Origin: an uncultured Clostridia bacterium
GTDB lineage: Bacteria; Bacillota; Clostridia; TANB77; CAG-508
Assembly: GCA_934168365.1 (NCBI GenBank)
Contig: CAKPNJ010000013.1
Coordinates: 1 to 33,192, forward strand
DNA: 33,192 bases
Direction of reading: 5' to 3'
This document shows positions 1 to 8,855 of the stretch, piece after piece. How positions within the stretch are numbered: position 1 is the first letter of the stretch; every line of letters begins with the position of its first letter. Below the pieces are notes generated by a model, which was given only the letters and a program-made list of their open reading frames with translations, had not been told where the DNA came from and searched no databases. The position numbers and the translations under genes are program-made.

Positions 1-75
1 GAATTGGCAGACGCACAGGACTCAAAATCCTGCGAAGTAACATTCGTGTGGGTTCGACCCCCACCACCTGCACCA
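1..75 (+). tRNA. tRNA-Leu(CAA), 5' end cut off by the window
   Basis: A 5-bp anticodon stem (16-20 with 28-32) encloses a seven-base loop with anticodon CAA at 23-25, which reads the Leu codon TTG. A long variable arm (about 33-47), typical of class II tRNAs such as Leu, is followed by a T arm with GTTCGACCC and an encoded CCA at 73-75. Only the first dozen or so bases of the acceptor and D arm are missing. Base 72 is the discriminator A. Confidence 0.95.
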
Positions 76-80
76 CAAAA

Positions 81-110
81 AATCTCTAGATTTTTCTAGA
101 GATTTTTTTA
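81..110. terminator. Bidirectional terminator hairpin after tRNA-Leu and the convergent 767-aa gene
   Basis: A perfect 10-bp stem (81-90 with 95-104) with a TTTT loop is followed by a run of T on the plus strand. A run of A precedes it, which becomes T on the minus strand, so it can stop transcription from both sides. It overlaps the approach to the stop codon of the minus-strand gene. Confidence 0.85.
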
Positions 111-2411
111 TTTCACATTATATTCAATGCAGTGTACCTTAATTATTTTACTTGTGTATTCACCTTGTAAAGAGTTTATCTTAAAGTCTTCTTTATTTGT
201 TTCTACTAGTTTGTATTTGCTTAAGTCAACTAATACTTCATCTGATAAGTTCATTCCTAATGGTAATGTCTGGTTTGTATTGTCATAAAATGTAATGTTT
301 GAATAATACAATACTTGCATAGCTTCTTTTAGATTTACTTTGTATAAGTATATTTCATCTTCTGATTTATTCTCATTAACCGCTTCATTTTCACTCAAAT
401 GAAATATGTTCAAATTTTTAGTATCTAGTTCTTTGTTAGAAGTTAGATATAGTGAAATATTTTGAAATGTTATTATTTTACAAAATGCTTCTTTTAGTAG
501 ATTTAAGTAATTTCTTAGAGTATCTATATATAGGTCTAAGTCTGTTTGCTTATTTATGTTTAGTACTTTATATTTATCTTTTTCTATTTCTCTGTGCTTT
601 TTATTATCTATAGTCTTTATTTTAGTAATGTCTTCCGAAAGACCTCCAAATATGTCAAAATCCTTTAATTCCACTGTTTCTATATTATCTTCATAACTTG
701 TTTTTAATTTTTGCAATTCTTGCTCTAATAATTTCTTTTGTGTTGCTGTTAGTTTATCACTTTTAGTTTTATTTAGTATTTGCGCTGATATCAATGACTG
801 TTTAACTGCAAATATTGCATCTGTTTCGTTCTTAGATAGCTTTCTTCTTTGAACTTCATCTGCTTTTTTTCCAAAATCTTCAATATCTTCTTCATAATTA
901 AAGCTTTTGCCTATCTTTTCTTTTTCAATGTTTTCATCATCTTCTCCTTCATTCAAGCTAGGTAATTCATCTTTATTGGTGAACTTCCAAAATTCAAAAA
1001 TGCTTTTTTTATGAAGTTCTATTTCATTTAAATAAATATTTGCATTTTTTATTTTTCTTTCTAGATTTACTTGTTTTAGTTCTAGAGCTTTTTCATCTAT
1101 TTTTAGCGCTTTTACCATTTTCTGTCTTGCTTCTAGTTTAGTACACACCTCTATTAAATCTTCAATTGTGTACTGTTTTGTTTGCGTTTCTACATTCTCC
1201 TCTTTGTCTTGTTTTTCTATTTTTTTCTCTGTATTATTTTGCTTATTCTTATTTATTGGTTTTAGTTCTTTTTTTCTTGTTGAAAAATAGTATTTGACTT
1301 TTCCTAAAAAGCTTTTCTTGCATTCCAAAAAAGTAGATATTTGACGTTGTTTACTTAGATATTCTTCGTTTTGCTTTTCAACTTCTTCTTTTATTTTTTG
1401 TAATTTTGCTTGTGCCTCTTGTATTTTCTTTTCCTCTAAGTTGATTAACATTCTTTTTTGATTTGCTTCAAATTGTATAAAATCTGTTAGGTTTTCATAG
1501 CTAATTTCTTTTTCTCCTAATGTAGTTTTTAGCGAAAACTCTAGTGAACCTTCATCATTTATTTTTGTTTTGAAATTAAAATCATCTGGAAATGCTGTTG
1601 ACAAAATAAATAAAGCTTTGATTAACTTGTACTGTTTTAATGCTTGTTCTTTGCTGTCTAAAGTTATTATATAATCGCTTTTTATCTTTTCATAAACATT
1701 AGCTCTTCCTACTATTTTGATACACATTTTTTGTTTTTTATCATATACTTCAAAAATATTAGGCCATTCTTTAGTATAATACCACAAATAATTTTCCAAA
1801 TCAGTTGTTTGACTTTTTAGCAAATAGTTTCCTGAATATTCTTGATAAGTAATTGGTACAAATATGGTTTCTTTTTTTCTATTTTTTTTGCTTTCTATTT
1901 GTTTTTTTAGTAAATAAAATAGTGCTGAATTATTATATTCATTTGTTGGAACTAACATAAAGTATTGATCTGATACATCTGAATAATATATTTGCCATGT
2001 ATAATTTCCATCATATTTCACTTGATTAGGTATCTGCTCATTTAATTTTTCTTGTTCTTTCTCTACTTTTTTTATGTCTTCTATATTTGTGTCATTAAGT
2101 AATTTCAAAAATGTAGCAAACTTTTCGACGTTTTGCTCTGTCTTTGAGTCTAAATAGTTTCCAATTGGACTACTTAATTTATATTTTTCATTTAAATTGG
2201 TTAGTCTATCTGTTGGAGTTAAAAGGATTTCAATATTATTTACATCAATATATTTATATACTTTATATGTTGTGTCATTATATGATTTTAAAGGTCTAAA
2301 AGAAAATGGAGTAAATTCAGTCAGAAATTTTGGTACTCTTTCTAAATTTAACCCAATGTATTCTAGCTTTTCCTTTAATTTTTCTTTATCTTCTGCAATA
2401 TTTTTACGCAT
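108..2411 (-). CDS. Hypothetical lysine/glutamate-rich coiled-coil protein (767 aa)
   Basis: I do not recognise this protein. I place the start at 2411, not at the longest ORF, because a strong GGGAGG site lies six bases upstream of this ATG and a promoter lies upstream of that. It has no signal peptide or membrane segment, so it is probably cytoplasmic. The first 340 or so residues have mixed composition with many Tyr and Trp (a globular look). The middle is long, charged and heptad-like (coiled coil), with a Lys/Glu/Gln-rich linker and an acidic patch (EGEDDEN). The C-terminal 200 residues again look globular. It stands alone between tRNA-Leu and the divergent HD gene. Base composition matches the neighbours. 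Confidence 0.8.
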   Translation of the reverse strand: MRKNIAEDKEKLKEKLEYIGLNLERVPKFLTEFTPFSFRPLKSYNDTTYKVYKYIDVNNIEILLTPTDRLTNLNEKYKLSSPIGNYLDSKTEQNVEKFATFLKLLNDTNIEDIKKVEKEQEKLNEQIPNQVKYDGNYTWQIYYSDVSDQYFMLVPTNEYNNSALFYLLKKQIESKKNRKKETIFVPITYQEYSGNYLLKSQTTDLENYLWYYTKEWPNIFEVYDKKQKMCIKIVGRANVYEKIKSDYIITLDSKEQALKQYKLIKALFILSTAFPDDFNFKTKINDEGSLEFSLKTTLGEKEISYENLTDFIQFEANQKRMLINLEEKKIQEAQAKLQKIKEEVEKQNEEYLSKQRQISTFLECKKSFLGKVKYYFSTRKKELKPINKNKQNNTEKKIEKQDKEENVETQTKQYTIEDLIEVCTKLEARQKMVKALKIDEKALELKQVNLERKIKNANIYLNEIELHKKSIFEFWKFTNKDELPSLNEGEDDENIEKEKIGKSFNYEEDIEDFGKKADEVQRRKLSKNETDAIFAVKQSLISAQILNKTKSDKLTATQKKLLEQELQKLKTSYEDNIETVELKDFDIFGGLSEDITKIKTIDNKKHREIEKDKYKVLNINKQTDLDLYIDTLRNYLNLLKEAFCKIITFQNISLYLTSNKELDTKNLNIFHLSENEAVNENKSEDEIYLYKVNLKEAMQVLYYSNITFYDNTNQTLPLGMNLSDEVLVDLSKYKLVETNKEDFKINSLQGEYTSKIIKVHCIEYNVK

Positions 2412-2447
2412 TTTTTCCTCCCGATCTGTATGCTTCCTTGCAAAAAT

Positions 2448-2476
2448 ATTATATAATACTAAAAAATATTTTTCAA
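2448..2476 (-). promoter_or_regulatory. SigmaA-type promoter of the 767-aa gene
   Basis: On the minus strand a TTGAAA box (2476-2471) and a TATAAT box (2453-2448) are separated by 17 bases, about 36 bases upstream of the chosen ATG. This supports the shorter start of the gene. Confidence 0.6.
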
Positions 2477-2526
2477 TATTTATTGTATATTTCATAAAAA
2501 CGGTATGACTTTTTTGTTTTTTATAG

Positions 2527-2532
2527 TATAAT
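2527..2532 (+). promoter_or_regulatory. Possible -10 box of the HD-domain gene
   Basis: A perfect TATAAT lies 26 bases upstream of the HD-gene ATG. The -35 region at the right distance (TATGAC, 2504-2509) is weak, so this is tentative. It lies back to back with the promoter of the 767-aa gene. Confidence 0.35.
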
Positions 2533-2558
2533 GTCAGTTATGTAAGGAGTGAATATTT

Positions 2559-3200
2559 ATGAAGATAAATGAAGATTTAAAAAAATATATTGAAGAGAAT
2601 ATTTTTCCAGAGTATGCCAAAAATGATTTAGGACATAATATAAAGCATATTCAATATGTAATAGATAGAAGTTTTAAATTTGCAGATACTGTGCCTAATG
2701 TTAATTATGATATAGTGTATACTGTAGCTGCTTATCATGATATTGGTCATCATATAGACCCAAAAAGACATGAAATAGTGTCTGGTGAAATTATGTCTAA
2801 AGACGAAAATCTAAAGAGATTTTTTTCAGCTGATGAATTAAAAATTATTAGAGAAGCTATTGAAGACCATAGAGCTTCTGCCGACCATGAACCTAGAAGT
2901 ATTTATGGAAAAATAGTATCTACTGCTGATAGAAATAATACTGTTGAGGCCTGTTTAAAAAGATCTTATACATATGGAAGAAAGCTTAATCCTGAAGCAA
3001 CTGATAAGGAATTATTTGATAGAGCATATGAACACCTAAAAATAAAATTTGGTGAAAATGGATATGCTAAATTCTTTTTTAAAGATGATGTTTATGAGAA
3101 ATTTCTAAAAGATATAAGGGATTTGTTATCTGATAAAGATAATTATATAAAGACACAAAGAGATTATATAAATAAGCTAAAAGAAAATGGAGAATTATAA
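2559..3200 (+). CDS. HD-domain metal-dependent phosphohydrolase (213 aa)
   Basis: The protein has the HD superfamily pattern: His30 in the first helix, the His60-Asp61 doublet in AAYHDIGHH, His104 in IEDHRAS, and Asp124 in STADRNN. These residues bind a divalent metal and hydrolyse phosphoesters, often of nucleotides or signalling nucleotides. The substrate cannot be told from sequence. No partner domain (RelA, GGDEF, PAS) is present. The C-terminal third is charged and helical. The start has a TAAGGAG site eight bases upstream. It is monocistronic, with its own terminator, and convergent with the nucleotidase gene. Confidence 0.85.
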   Translation: MKINEDLKKYIEENIFPEYAKNDLGHNIKHIQYVIDRSFKFADTVPNVNYDIVYTVAAYHDIGHHIDPKRHEIVSGEIMSKDENLKRFFSADELKIIREAIEDHRASADHEPRSIYGKIVSTADRNNTVEACLKRSYTYGRKLNPEATDKELFDRAYEHLKIKFGENGYAKFFFKDDVYEKFLKDIRDLLSDKDNYIKTQRDYINKLKENGEL

Positions 3201-3237
3201 ATACTAGTTAGCCTTTTGAGCTAACTAGTATTCTTTT
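3201..3237. terminator. Bidirectional terminator between the HD and nucleotidase genes
   Basis: A perfect 12-bp stem (3201-3212 with 3220-3231) with a CTTTTGA loop is followed by TCTTTT on the plus strand. On the minus strand it is followed by ATTTATAAT, a weaker tract. It lies between two convergent stop codons and probably serves both genes. Confidence 0.8.
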
Positions 3238-3850
3238 AAACTAATACTGCTTTATTAACTATTTTTTTGTATTTATCATAAATTTGTACCCATGAATATG
3301 CTCTTTCTAAATCTGGTGTTTCTACTCCTTGGTTGCAAATTGATGTATATAAAATTGTTCTTATATTTCCAGATTGCACGTTTCTACAATGTTTTATGCT
3401 ATCATCTATGAATAAATCTATATCATTTTCTTTTGCAACTTTTAGTTTATCCTTTGCTCCCAAAACTAGCTTATCATATACTATTCCGTTTTTGTCAAGC
3501 CATTTTCTTGTATAGTCTTCTATTTCTGTACTACCTTCTGTCTCTTCATATCTAGAAGTAATTATTATTATATTGTTTCCTTCTTCTTTTAGCTTTTCTA
3601 ATACTTCTGCTACGCAGTCTTTTGGTCTAGCTACTGTTAATACTTTTATAAAATATTTTTTCCAAAATAATTCTATTTGCTCATTTGTCCAATGGGAATA
3701 TAATGTCTCTATTTGATTATGGTCAGAAATTTTGCCATATTGTTTAGGCTCTCCACTGTTTCCTAGCTCTATGTCAAATTTTTGCGAGTCTGCAAATATT
3801 GTTTCAAATGAGTTTGATATTGTATCATCTACATCTATTCCTATGTTCAT
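3236..3850 (-). CDS. 5'-nucleotidase / deoxyribonucleotidase-like HAD phosphatase (204 aa)
   Basis: This is a haloacid dehalogenase fold enzyme of the NT5C type (5'(3')-deoxyribonucleotidase-like). Motif I is the N-terminal NIGIDVDDT, with the nucleophile and acid Asp pair. Motif II is the Ser/Thr in IIIITSRYEE. Motif III/IV is the Lys in KDKLKVAKE and the acidic pair in DLFIDDSIKH. It probably dephosphorylates nucleoside monophosphates or a similar small substrate in the cytoplasm. I start it at MNIGIDVDD because GGAGG lies six bases upstream. A longer in-frame reading to 3892 lacks such a site. It stands alone in its orientation. Confidence 0.8.
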   Translation of the reverse strand: MNIGIDVDDTISNSFETIFADSQKFDIELGNSGEPKQYGKISDHNQIETLYSHWTNEQIELFWKKYFIKVLTVARPKDCVAEVLEKLKEEGNNIIIITSRYEETEGSTEIEDYTRKWLDKNGIVYDKLVLGAKDKLKVAKENDIDLFIDDSIKHCRNVQSGNIRTILYTSICNQGVETPDLERAYSWVQIYDKYKKIVNKAVLV

Positions 3851-3997
3851 CTTGTTCCTCCATTCGTAATTTTTATTTTGTAATTTTATCATACTATTTT
3901 GTGAATAACAAGCTAGTTTATGTTTTTTTAAATTGTTATATATTTTTTTAATAATTTAATGTATAATATACTAAATTAAGAAAGGGCTAATTTTAAT

Positions 3998-4708
3998 ATG
4001 ACAAGTTTTGTTTTGAAGTGTATAGCAATGATTACAATGCTTATAGACCATACTAGTATTGCATATTTTGGGTATACTACTTTATTTAATGTAATTGGAA
4101 GAATTGCTTTTCCTATCTTTGCTTTCCAAATTTCTGAAGGATATATTCATACTAAAAATCTAAAAAAGTATTTTTTGAGATTATTTTGCTTTGCAATAAT
4201 TTCACAAGTTCCTTTTATGTTATTTAACTCTACGTTTACAAATAATTTTTCTTTTAATATTTTTGGTACTTTATTTGTAGGTTTACTTGCTATTTGGTTA
4301 TATGATAAAATTGCAAATTGTGATTTTGAACTTACAAAAAATAAGAAATTTGATTTAATAATAAATAAAGTAGTTGGCTTTGTGTCAGTTATATTATTCG
4401 GTATAATTTCTGAAGTATGCCATTTTGATTATGGCTTTTGGGGTATTGCAATAATATTTTTGTTTTACTTTTTTAAGAATGATAAGCTTGGTATGTTAAT
4501 ATTTTATATCACTGCTTGTATTATTAAGTATGGTGTTAATATTATTGTTTATGGATATCATTACTTATATGTACTTCTATGTATTGGCACAATTTTACCT
4601 ATAATATTCATTTTCCTATATAACGGAAAACAAGGCAAAAAGATAAAGTATTTGCTTTATGCTTTCTACCCTGTTCATTTGTTGATTTTGTATTTCATTT
4701 TTAAATAA
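3998..4708 (+). CDS. TraX-family integral membrane protein (236 aa)
   Basis: The N-terminus (LKCIAMITMLIDHTSIAYFG) and the following FPIFAFQISEGYIHT segment are the signature of the TraX family. That family is named after the F-plasmid pilin acetylase and is related to membrane acyltransferases. The conserved Asp-His in the first helix is a likely catalytic or structural pair. About seven or eight hydrophobic helices fill the chain. In Bacillota these proteins are chromosomal and of unknown substrate, and no conjugation genes lie nearby. A TATAAT at 3962-3967 and an AAAGGG site precede the ATG. It is followed by a strong terminator. Confidence 0.85.
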   Translation: MTSFVLKCIAMITMLIDHTSIAYFGYTTLFNVIGRIAFPIFAFQISEGYIHTKNLKKYFLRLFCFAIISQVPFMLFNSTFTNNFSFNIFGTLFVGLLAIWLYDKIANCDFELTKNKKFDLIINKVVGFVSVILFGIISEVCHFDYGFWGIAIIFLFYFFKNDKLGMLIFYITACIIKYGVNIIVYGYHYLYVLLCIGTILPIIFIFLYNGKQGKKIKYLLYAFYPVHLLILYFIFK

Positions 4709-4740
4709 ACAGACTTGCATCACAAGTCTGTTTTATTATT
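4707..4740 (+). terminator. Rho-independent terminator after the TraX-family gene
   Basis: An 11-bp perfect stem (4707-4717 with 4723-4733) with loop CATCA is followed by a T-rich tail. The stem starts inside the stop codon. It lies between convergent genes and may also act on the minus strand. Confidence 0.85.
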
Positions 4741-5247
4741 TTAATATTCAGATATGTCTTTTATTAAATTGCTCTTTTCTCCAAGAATTATTTTACCATC
4801 TTTTCCACTAAGAATTAAAGGTAAAACTATTTTTTGATTATTACCCTCATATTCTATGCCAACCTTTGGAACAACTTCCGCTGTTTCTGCTTTTATAAGT
4901 ATAGGTTCACTTACATTTTCTGCAATAACCTTGTCTATTACAATTTCTCCAGCTTCTGTAACTTTGTATGTCCAAACTTTAATTTTTGAATCTTTTCCTT
5001 TAGGAACTACTACAAATTGATCTTCATCTCCTGAAGTAATTGTAGTAAGTTTACTAAAATCCTCACTACCATTCAAATACTTTTCACTAAAATCTTTTTC
5101 TTTTCCATTAGCTATAAATCCTATTGCTAAACATTGTTCTCCCTCAAATGTTACTTTAGTAGCATTTTTTGGAATCAATAAATAAACTCCCACTGCAAGT
5201 GCAGCAACAACTATTACTGCTAATATAATTAATAATACTTTTTTCAT
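4741..5247 (-). CDS. Membrane-anchored or secreted hypothetical protein (168 aa)
   Basis: The protein begins with MKK and a run of about 22 hydrophobic residues (LLIILAVIVVAALAVGVYLLI), a signal anchor or signal peptide without a lipobox Cys. The remaining 140 residues look like an extracytoplasmic beta-rich domain with many Val, Ile, Lys and Glu and a single Cys. I do not recognise the family. A GGAGGAG site lies six bases upstream of the ATG. It is divergent from spoIVA, but nothing in the sequence ties it to sporulation. Confidence 0.75.
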   Translation of the reverse strand: MKKVLLIILAVIVVAALAVGVYLLIPKNATKVTFEGEQCLAIGFIANGKEKDFSEKYLNGSEDFSKLTTITSGDEDQFVVVPKGKDSKIKVWTYKVTEAGEIVIDKVIAENVSEPILIKAETAEVVPKVGIEYEGNNQKIVLPLILSGKDGKIILGEKSNLIKDISEY

Positions 5248-5326
5248 AGATACTCCTCCTTTTGTTTTTATTATATTATAAGTTTTATTTTTTTTAAAGT
5301 ACTTATGAAATAATTTTAAATTTTTG

Positions 5327-5357
5327 TCATAAGTTTTGGATTGGCTAAATATACATT
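5327..5357 (+). promoter_or_regulatory. Candidate sigmaE-type promoter of spoIVA
   Basis: TCATAAG (5327-5333) matches five of seven positions of the sigmaE -35 box. TATACATT (5350-5357) matches six of eight of the -10 box. The spacing of 16 is slightly long. In Bacillus subtilis spoIVA is transcribed by sigmaE in the mother cell, so the site is in the expected place, but the match is modest. Confidence 0.3.
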
Positions 5358-5404
5358 AAATAAAGTTTAGTACAAACATTTCTTAGAGGGGGTTTAAATA
5401 ATTC

Positions 5405-6887
5405 ATGGATGAGAATTTAAAGTTATATCAAGATATAGCAGAACGTACTGATGGCGACATTTATGTTGGTGTTGTTGGTCCTGTACGTACTCGGAAAATC
5501 AACTTTTATTAAAAATTTTATGGATTTACTTGTTATTCCAAATATTGATAATGAGTATAAAAAAGAAAGAGCTAGAGATGAACTTCCACAAAGTGCTGGT
5601 GGAAGAACTATTATGACTACTGAGCCTAAGTTTATTCCAAATGAGGCTGTTGAAATTACAATTGGGGATAATTTAAAGTTTAAGACAAGGCTTGTAGATT
5701 GTGTTGGTTATTTAGTTAATAATGCTATTGGCTATTTAGAAGACGATATGCCTCGTATGGTAAAAACGCCTTGGTATGAGGAAGAAATACCTTTTGAAGA
5801 AGCTGCTGAAATTGGCACTAGAAAGGTAATAGCTGAACACTCTACTATTGGTATTTTAGTAACTACTGATGGAAGTATTACAGATATTCCTAGAGAAGAT
5901 TACATCAATGCTGAGGAACGCGTTGTAAAGGAATTAAAGGAGCTTAACAAACCTTTTGTTATTGTTTTAAATAGTGATGATCCATTTTCTGATTATACTA
6001 AGGCTTTAGCTAAAAAACTAGAGGAAAAATATGGTGTGTCTGTCTTACCTACTGACTGTGCTAGATTAGATATTGAAGATATTGATGACATCTTTAGTAA
6101 AATTTTATATGAATTTCCTATTGAAACAATTAATATTGATTTTCCTCGTTGGGTTGACGGTTTACCTGATGATCACTGGTTAAAAGTTGAATTATATGAC
6201 GAAATTGAAAAGGCTTTTGATAATATTCGTATACTAAAACAAGTAGATAGTAGTATCGGTCAGCTTCAAAATACTAAAGTTATTACTAGAACTTCATTAA
6301 CTGAAGTTAGACTTGGTGAAGGCAGTGTAAGAGTTTCTATTGAATTGGTTGACGAGTTATTCTATAAAGTTTTAACAGAAATTTCTGGTGTCGAAATTGA
6401 TAATGAAGGTGCACTATTTAGTACCATGACAGAATTTGCAAGAACTAAAAAACAATATGATAAAATTGCATATGCTTTAGAAGAAGTAAAAGCTACTGGC
6501 TATGGAATTGTGACTCCTTCTATTGATGAATTAATTTTAGAAGAACCTGAAATGGTAAAACAAGGTACTCGCTTTGGAGTAAAATTAAAAGCTAAAGCTC
6601 CAAGTATACATATGATAAGAGCAGATATTGAAACCGAAGTATCTCCTATTGTTGGTAGTGAAAAACAATCTGAAGATTTGGTAAATTACCTACTTTCTGA
6701 ATTTGAATCAGATCCTAAGAAAATTTGGGAGTCTAACATTTTTGGTAAAAACTTACATGAACTTGTTAATGAAGGATTACAAAATAAACTGGCTAGAATG
6801 CCGGATGATGCTCAAGCTAAACTTCAAGAGACATTAGAGCGTATTGTTAATGAAGGCAGTGGCGGACTAATTTGTATAATTCTTTAA
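5405..6887 (+). CDS. spoIVA: Stage IV sporulation protein A (SpoIVA), frame interrupted by one extra base in the Walker A motif
   Basis: SpoIVA is the ATPase that polymerises on the forespore surface and founds the spore coat. The reading starts at ATG 5405 behind a GAGGGGG site and encodes MDENLKLYQDIAERTDGDIY up to GPVRT. There an extra C (5492) makes the zero frame read CGG and then stop at 5510-5512. Skipping this C continues into GKSTFIKNFM and the rest of the protein, ending in the family's typical GGLICIIL. The rebuilt protein is 493 aa, the same size as the Bacillus protein. Other family blocks are intact (DELPQSA, TTEPKFIPN, RLVDCVGY, PWYEEEIPF). An in-frame ATG at 5451 gives only an out-of-frame N-terminus and lacks the real start. 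Error, mutation or recoding are all possible; see findings. Confidence 0.93.
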
Positions 6888-6895
6888 ATTAAAAG

Positions 6896-6930
6896 GTCAG
6901 TTTGGGAATAATCCCCAAACTGACTATTTT
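6896..6930. terminator. Terminator between spoIVA and the DnaB-like gene
   Basis: A perfect 11-bp stem (6896-6906 with 6914-6924) is followed by TATTTTTG on the plus strand. One stem arm runs up to the stop codon of the convergent DnaB-like gene (6924-6926). On the minus strand it is followed by CTTTTAATTT, so it may serve both genes. Confidence 0.85.
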
Positions 6931-8690
6931 TGTTCTTTTAATCTTAAATATCCAACCTCTACCCATCTGTTATATGCTAAATTCAAATTAAACAATACCT
7001 TAGGCTTAGAACCTGCTCTGTTCTTATCTACAACACATGCATAATATCTTTCATCTGGATCTTTGTACTCTTTTAAAGGATAGTATGTATCACTAACTTC
7101 TTCTAAAGAATATTCATAATCTTTAAGTGTTCTATTATCTATTTGTTTTATTAGACAAAGTGTATCCAAAACCTCTTTTACTGTTCTACTTTCTGATAAA
7201 TCGTTGATTGTTAAGTTTATTGGCAATGTCGGTGTTTCTGTAATCTGCATTGTATATCCTATAAATATATTTAAGTTTTGCGCTAAATTAGATATAATTG
7301 TAGCAGTCTTCTTGATTTCTTCGCTTTTTCCTATGTTTTGAGTATCTGTTTTCATTGTATCATAAAACATATACTCTATCTTTTCTTTATAATAGTAATT
7401 TGTAATTACTTTTTTTAACTCGTCATTTGTATGGTCTGTAATATTTATAAAATATATACAGTTGTTTAGTTGCTCATTTAACCAGTCTGTTGCTTTAACT
7501 GTTTTATTAAATTCAGTTGATATTTTTGAAAGTCTTTTTATAAATTGCTCTCTAGTTTCTTTTTCATTTTGTAAAACAAATCCATTTTCGTCAACATCAG
7601 CCTCTTTAGGATTATCTGGTCTAAATTTAAATTCAAGTAGTTCACCTTCTGATTTTACAATGTCTTGTCCATGTAGTTTCTGAATTTCTGGGTTATTTAA
7701 AATAGTAGTTATTAAACACAATTTCATCTTTTCTTCAGACATTTCATTTGAAATAATTAACACTTTCTTTTTATGTATAAACGCTATGTTAGCGACTAAA
7801 TTTATTGTAAATCTACTTTTTCCAGAGTTTGATGGCATAGCAAATGCCATTGTTTCTCCTTTTCTTATTCCTTTAAATACACTACTTAATATAGGAAATG
7901 GAAAATCTAAGCCTGATGTCAATTCATTTTGTCCTTTTACTAAGAAATCTGTAACATTTGAATTTAATATTGCTTGTTTAAATTTACCTGTAACAGTAAC
8001 TTGATTTATTGCTGCTTCAACTTCTTCTACTGACATACTATCATATAAACTATAGTGCCTTATTTCAGCAATTTTATCTTGTGTTTCTTTAATAGGCATA
8101 CTTTTATATCTTTTTCTTAATATAAAAAGCTTTTTTAATTCTATGTAGACTTTCTCAAAATCATAAGAACCATGTGCATATGTAGATTTTAGCTCTTCTT
8201 TTAAGTCCATTATTTCTTTGGTTACTTTTCCAAAGTTAAAATTGTTTTTAGCTTCTTCTGAAGAATATTTTGCACCATCTGTAAACAAAATTCCTTTGTA
8301 TATATTTATTAAATCCTCATTATCAAACAAGCAATCTTCAAATACAAAGTAATACATACTTATTGACTTAGGATTATTTAATAATAAGCCTATATATGTT
8401 CTTTCTAGTTTCTCATCTTGTAATTCTTCTGGGTATGTACTTTCTTCTGAATTATCATCTGAATTTTTCTTTGTTTTTCCAGTTTTTTTCACATTTTCTT
8501 TTGTTCCTTCTGCTTCTTTACTTTTAGCTTGTCTTTCATTAAATATCTGTAACTTTTCCATTGCCTCTGCAATTTCATTGTTTGCTAAATCTTGTTTTAT
8601 TTCTTCAAGTAATCTTCTATCTTCTTCTTTTTTTACATGTATTTGTTCTAGAGATGCTAATAATTGATTTATTCTTTCATTTCCTTCCAT
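6924..8690 (-). CDS. DnaB-like replicative helicase paralogue (588 aa)
   Basis: The protein has a charged, coiled-coil N-terminus with a Lys/Glu-rich linker (about residues 1-95). A region like the DnaB N-terminal domain follows (LERTYIGLLLNNPKSI, FEDCLFDNEDLINIYKGIL). Next comes a RecA-type ATPase core with Walker A AMPSNSGKS (Gly290-Ser292) and the following IISNEMSEEKM block. Near residue 496, DLSESRTVKEVLDTLCLIKQ corresponds to DnaB motif H4. The end resembles DnaB's KNR(A)G strand pair. It is unlikely to be the main replicative helicase: it stands alone, is not next to rplI or dnaC, and has an atypical N-terminus and Walker A. Start supported by AGGTGGAG. Role unknown; a phage or accessory origin is possible. 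Confidence 0.75.
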   Translation of the reverse strand: MEGNERINQLLASLEQIHVKKEEDRRLLEEIKQDLANNEIAEAMEKLQIFNERQAKSKEAEGTKENVKKTGKTKKNSDDNSEESTYPEELQDEKLERTYIGLLLNNPKSISMYYFVFEDCLFDNEDLINIYKGILFTDGAKYSSEEAKNNFNFGKVTKEIMDLKEELKSTYAHGSYDFEKVYIELKKLFILRKRYKSMPIKETQDKIAEIRHYSLYDSMSVEEVEAAINQVTVTGKFKQAILNSNVTDFLVKGQNELTSGLDFPFPILSSVFKGIRKGETMAFAMPSNSGKSRFTINLVANIAFIHKKKVLIISNEMSEEKMKLCLITTILNNPEIQKLHGQDIVKSEGELLEFKFRPDNPKEADVDENGFVLQNEKETREQFIKRLSKISTEFNKTVKATDWLNEQLNNCIYFINITDHTNDELKKVITNYYYKEKIEYMFYDTMKTDTQNIGKSEEIKKTATIISNLAQNLNIFIGYTMQITETPTLPINLTINDLSESRTVKEVLDTLCLIKQIDNRTLKDYEYSLEEVSDTYYPLKEYKDPDERYYACVVDKNRAGSKPKVLFNLNLAYNRWVEVGYLRLKEQK

Positions 8691-8794
8691 GTTTTCTCCA
8701 CCTTTTAAAAAATATTTACTATTTTTTTATATCACATATTATTGAAAAAAACAAGTATTTAGCAAATTAAAGCCCCCATAGATTGACATTTTCT

Positions 8795-8825
8795 TGAATA
8801 TTTTTTCATGTTATGGAAAATAATA
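8795..8825 (+). promoter_or_regulatory. Candidate sigmaG-type promoter of the gerA operon
   Basis: TGAATA (8795-8800) equals the sigmaG -35 consensus. After 18 bases AATAATA (8819-8825) matches five of seven positions of CATACTA. It lies 30 bases upstream of the gerAA start. Germinant receptor operons are typically made in the forespore under sigmaG, so site and gene fit each other. Confidence 0.5.
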
Positions 8826-8855
8826 AATGTAGAATTTTTATGTTTTGGAGTTATT

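Noticed and set aside
5451..6887. SpoIVA starting at ATG 5451
   Set aside because: Its first residues are out of frame with the family N-terminus, and the true N-terminus with a ribosome binding site is found from 5405 in another frame.
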